Shown: positions 5,722 through 7,167 of the stretch, piece after piece
How positions within the stretch are numbered: the first letter of the stretch is position 1
Layout of the letters: the number at the start of each line of letters is the position of its first letter
Origin: an uncultured Butyricicoccus sp.
Lineage (GTDB): Bacteria; Bacillota; Clostridia; Oscillospirales; Butyricicoccaceae
NCBI GenBank assembly: GCA_959018045.1
Contig: CAUEJN010000056.1
Coordinates: 1-7,167, forward strand
DNA length: 7,167 bases
Direction of reading: 5' to 3'
The notes under the pieces: model-generated
The model's input: only the letters and a program-made list of their open reading frames with translations
What the model was told of the DNA's origin: nothing
Databases searched by the model: none
Position numbers and translations under genes: made by a program

Positions 5722-5750
5722 ATTATATCAGCTATCAAGATAGCTGTCAA
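5722..5750 (-). promoter_or_regulatory. Consensus sigma-A promoter of niaX
   Basis: On the minus strand a perfect TTGACA (5750-5745) and a perfect TATAAT (5727-5722) are separated by exactly 17 bases. Such a strong promoter normally needs repression, which fits the palindrome in its spacer. The start is near 5715, giving a leader of about 60 nt that contains a small hairpin, CCAGA/TCTGG (5699-5712). Confidence 0.88.
5729..5746 (-). promoter_or_regulatory. Candidate NiaR operator in the niaX promoter spacer
   Basis: CAGCTATCAAGATAGCTG is a perfect 8+2+8 palindrome filling the spacer and touching the -35. A second short symmetric element, TGTCAAGACA (5745-5754), overlaps it, with centres 12 bases apart and the same CAAG core. 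Occupancy would block RNA polymerase. NiaR is the natural candidate because its gene is next door and niacin-transport genes are its usual targets. The assignment is inference; I am not matching it to a published consensus. Confidence 0.65.
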
Positions 5751-5767
5751 GACACAAGTGAGACGAT

Positions 5768-5793
5768 AAAAAAACTGCCCCTTGGGCAGTTTT
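5768..5793 (-). terminator. Rho-independent terminator of niaR
   Basis: AAAACTGCCC (5771-5780) pairs perfectly with GGGCAGTTTT (5784-5793) around a three-base loop. On the minus strand the hairpin leads into a run of seven T counting the stem end. It lies 6 bases after the niaR stop and before the niaX promoter, so the two genes are separate units. Confidence 0.9.
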
Positions 5794-5799
5794 GTGCAG

Positions 5800-6318
5800 T
5801 CAGCGTTCGAGCAGAAATCCCTTGTCCTTGAGTGCCTGCAAGACGCGTGCCTGTACTTCGGCGTTTGGACAGCGCAGACGATGCAGATGAATGCCGCCGG
5901 TCAGATTACACAGCGGACGTGCGTTCTCGCGCTCCAGCTTGCTCAGGAAGGCGTCTGCGTCAAAACGTGAGTAGATATGCAGGGGGGCACAGATCTGCCC
6001 GTAGATCGAATGCTCGACGGTCACGTCGATTAGGGCGCCGCCCAGATCGACCACGGTGTACAGCTCTTCGGCCAGACGATCATCTGCGTGCTCGCATACA
6101 ATATTGATTTCAACGTGGTTTTGCGCCTCTGGACGCTCGAGCAGATAGCCGCGGGGCGTTGCGGTGATGTCTGCGCCTGCGGCGCGCAGCAGGGCGATAT
6201 CGCCGACGATGATCTGTCGGCTGACCGAAAAGCGGGAAGCGATCGCGGTAGCGGACATCGGGACGCTCGACTGGCTCAGCAGCTGCAAAATTTGTTCGCG
6301 GCGCGTGGCAGCGTTCAT
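5800..6318 (-). CDS. niaR: NiaR niacin-responsive repressor (HTH_11 + 3H domain)
   Basis: A 172-residue cytoplasmic DNA-binding protein that represses niacin uptake and NAD-synthesis genes when nicotinic acid is present (YrxA/NiaR family). The N-terminal winged helix-turn-helix covers about 6-60 (RREQILQLLSQ, then SATAIASRFSVSRQIIVGDI at 22-41). The C-terminal 3H ligand domain spans about 70-172. H77, E85, H144 and H146 have the spacing of the metal-binding His/Glu/His/His set I recall from the Thermotoga homologue; the GGIHLHRL block (141-148) is diagnostic. Length is typical. The ATG at 6318 follows GAGGTG at about 8 bases; a nearby upstream ATG is out of frame. It has its own promoter and terminator. 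Its neighbour niaX is the expected target, and a sequence related to the niaX operator upstream of niaR suggests autoregulation. Identity is confident; operator choice is inferred. Confidence 0.92.
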   Translation of the reverse strand: MNAATRREQILQLLSQSSVPMSATAIASRFSVSRQIIVGDIALLRAAGADITATPRGYLLERPEAQNHVEINIVCEHADDRLAEELYTVVDLGGALIDVTVEHSIYGQICAPLHIYSRFDADAFLSKLERENARPLCNLTGGIHLHRLRCPNAEVQARVLQALKDKGFLLER

Positions 6319-6348
6319 AATACATTCACCTCGTTTTCGATACCTTAT

Positions 6349-6377
6349 ACTATAACAGAAAAACGGCCTGCGTGCAA
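6349..6377 (-). promoter_or_regulatory. Probable promoter of niaR
   Basis: On the minus strand TTGCAC (6377-6372) and TATAGT (6354-6349) are 17 bases apart, with a start near 6342. A weaker alternative lies upstream: a TATAAA at 6417-6412 with a poor TTTTTA-type -35. Using that one would place the candidate operator at 6386-6401 just downstream of the start site. Confidence 0.65.
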
Positions 6378-6404
6378 GGCAGGTCGACAGGTGTCAAGGC
6401 AGGT
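6375..6404. repeat. 10-bp direct repeat upstream of niaR
   Basis: CAAGGCAGGT occurs at 6375-6384 and again at 6395-6404, a 20-base period (about two helical turns). The first copy overlaps the probable niaR -35. Between and overlapping them is the palindromic GACAGGTGTC (6386-6395). Confidence 0.6.
6386..6401 (-). promoter_or_regulatory. Candidate second NiaR operator (autoregulation)
   Basis: GACAGGTGTCAAGGCA (plus strand) matches GATAGCTGTCAAGACA at 5739-5754 in the niaX promoter at 13 of 16 positions. Its GACA-GG-TGTC core is itself symmetric. It sits just upstream of the -35 of the probable niaR promoter, which is less typical for a repressor than the niaX site. A weaker promoter at about 6412 would make it a downstream operator. 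The shared sequence is visible; binding is inferred. Confidence 0.45.
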
Positions 6405-6472
6405 GAATACCTTTATATATAATGTAAGAGAAGGTAAAAAACAGGGTCAGGTTTCGGAAAAATACGAGCATG

Positions 6473-6496
6473 AAAAAAGGACGCATAAGCGTCCTT
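6473..6496 (-). terminator. Terminator of the 3D-domain gene
   Basis: AAGGACGC (6477-6484) and GCGTCCTT (6489-6496) form a perfect 8-bp stem with a four-base loop. On the minus strand the stem end and following bases give six T in a row. It begins 24 bases after the stop at 6521, and insulates niaR from this gene. Confidence 0.88.
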
Positions 6497-6520
6497 AAAA
6501 CTGCACATATTCGGGATAGA

Positions 6521-7129
6521 TCAAGCACCGGCAAGCAGGTAAACGGTTGCCTCGTCGATGCCAAGTTTGAGTGCCTGCTCGTGATTGCCGACGGCAATGT
6601 CGATCTTGTTTTCCTTGATCGCGCTGCCGACATCTTCTGCGATGAATACGCCGTAACCGTCGATGTAAACACGGCTGCCCAGCGGGATGACCTTGGGGTC
6701 AACTGCGATGGTACGGCCCTCGGTGACGGTGGTGCCCGACTTGGTCAGTCCGGTGGCGTAAGCGCCGCAGCACTTTTCACAGGTGCAGTAGAAGGACAGA
6801 CGGAAGGAACCGAGGTTTTTAAAGCTCTGGGTGATCTGGGCATCTGCTGCCAGTGCGTCCAGCTTTTCAACCGTGCGGGTCACGATCTCGCCCGCGATGA
6901 GCTGCTGGAGACGGTCGGTAGAAGCCGAAGCTGTGATCACGGGAGCGGCTGCCTTGGTGGACTGTGCCGTGGTGGTAGCAGTGGTGGAAGTAGTTGCCTT
7001 GGGTGCAGGGGTCGTATATGCGAGTTCGGGGTCACCCCTGTAGGCCAGTGCGGTGCCCAGGCTGAGGGGGGCCCAAAGCGCCAGCGCAGACGCGCCGCGA
7101 ACAATTGTTTTCACGCTCAGAAACCCCAT
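6521..7129 (-). CDS. Secreted 3D-domain protein (probable peptidoglycan lytic enzyme)
   Basis: A 202-residue exported protein with a signal peptide (hydrophobic core about 9-29, AxA at 27-29 for signal peptidase I). A low-complexity Thr/Ala/Pro linker (about 39-70) and a short helical stretch (72-98) follow, then a C-terminal 3D domain (about 107-199). The domain is named for three conserved aspartates, here D144 (IAVDP), D166 (AEDVG) and D177 (KIDI). The Cys-rich FYCTCEKCCG (113-122) and VIPLGSRVYIDGYG (147-160) are further signatures. The fold is that of MltA-like catalytic domains found in YabE, YocH and YuiC relatives, which cleave peptidoglycan glycan strands. There is no G5, LysM or SH3 wall-binding module, so the linker is the only N-terminal extension. 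GGGGAG stands 6 bases before the ATG. Only 38 bases of upstream sequence are present and show no promoter. Domain call firm; activity inferred. Confidence 0.92.
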   Translation of the reverse strand: MGFLSVKTIVRGASALALWAPLSLGTALAYRGDPELAYTTPAPKATTSTTATTTAQSTKAAAPVITASASTDRLQQLIAGEIVTRTVEKLDALAADAQITQSFKNLGSFRLSFYCTCEKCCGAYATGLTKSGTTVTEGRTIAVDPKVIPLGSRVYIDGYGVFIAEDVGSAIKENKIDIAVGNHEQALKLGIDEATVYLLAGA

Positions 7130-7167
7130 AAAATTCTCCCCTTAAACTGGTGGGATACGCCCCCTTG

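Noticed and set aside
1..7167. Mobile elements, CRISPR, tRNA/rRNA, toxin-antitoxin or defence genes
   Set aside because: No transposase, integrase, regularly spaced repeat array, tRNA-like fold or defence-type domain was seen on either strand.

Overview
The window looks like chromosomal DNA from an anaerobic, spore-forming-lineage member of the Clostridia. It is moderately GC-rich (mid-50s percent by eye). The support is a clostridial-type gene set: SpoVG, a NiaR/3H repressor beside an ECF niacin transporter S component, a 3D-domain cell-wall enzyme, a UgtP/MGDG-type glycosyltransferase and a cytidylate-kinase-like protein. AGGAGG-type ribosome sites, TTGACA/TATAAT promoters with 17-bp spacers and U-tailed hairpin terminators also fit. 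An Oscillospirales (Butyricicoccus/Agathobaculum-like) origin is my guess and is not shown by the sequence. I see no phage, insertion sequence, CRISPR array, tRNA or rRNA.

Layout, left to right. (1) Positions 1-981, minus strand: a condensation/alcohol-acetyltransferase-fold protein whose C-terminus lies beyond the left edge. It has a strong promoter, a candidate operator over the -10, and a leader that can fold at its 5' end. (2) 1207-2340, minus: a glycolipid-type GT28 glycosyltransferase with its own promoter and a strong terminator. (3) 2415-2684, minus: spoVG. (4) 2814-4190, plus: murC, divergent from spoVG. (5) 4331-4942, plus: a cytidylate-kinase-like P-loop protein whose promoter lies inside a perfect 13-bp inverted repeat. 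(6) 4990-5066: two terminator hairpins between convergent genes. (7) 5078-5653, minus: niaX-like S component of an ECF niacin transporter. (8) 5800-6318, minus: niaR, the niacin-responsive repressor. (9) 6521-7129, minus: a secreted 3D-domain protein.

Two themes emerge. The first is the cell envelope: MurC (peptidoglycan precursor), the GT28 enzyme (glycolipid), the 3D-domain protein (probable peptidoglycan hydrolase) and SpoVG (septation/sporulation regulator). The second is a compact niacin-salvage unit in which niaR and niaX each have their own promoter and terminator. An 18-bp palindrome fills the niaX promoter spacer, and a related 16-mer sits upstream of niaR, which suggests a shared operator and autoregulation.

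Most of the window is ordinary chromosome. I did not find a convincing new multi-gene system. The best leads are regulatory: the symmetric repeat around the kinase-like gene's promoter, the operator and foldable leader of the acyltransferase gene, and the niacin operator pair. No gene-free stretch exceeds 300 bases; the longest, 982-1206, holds a promoter, candidate operator, leader structure and terminator.
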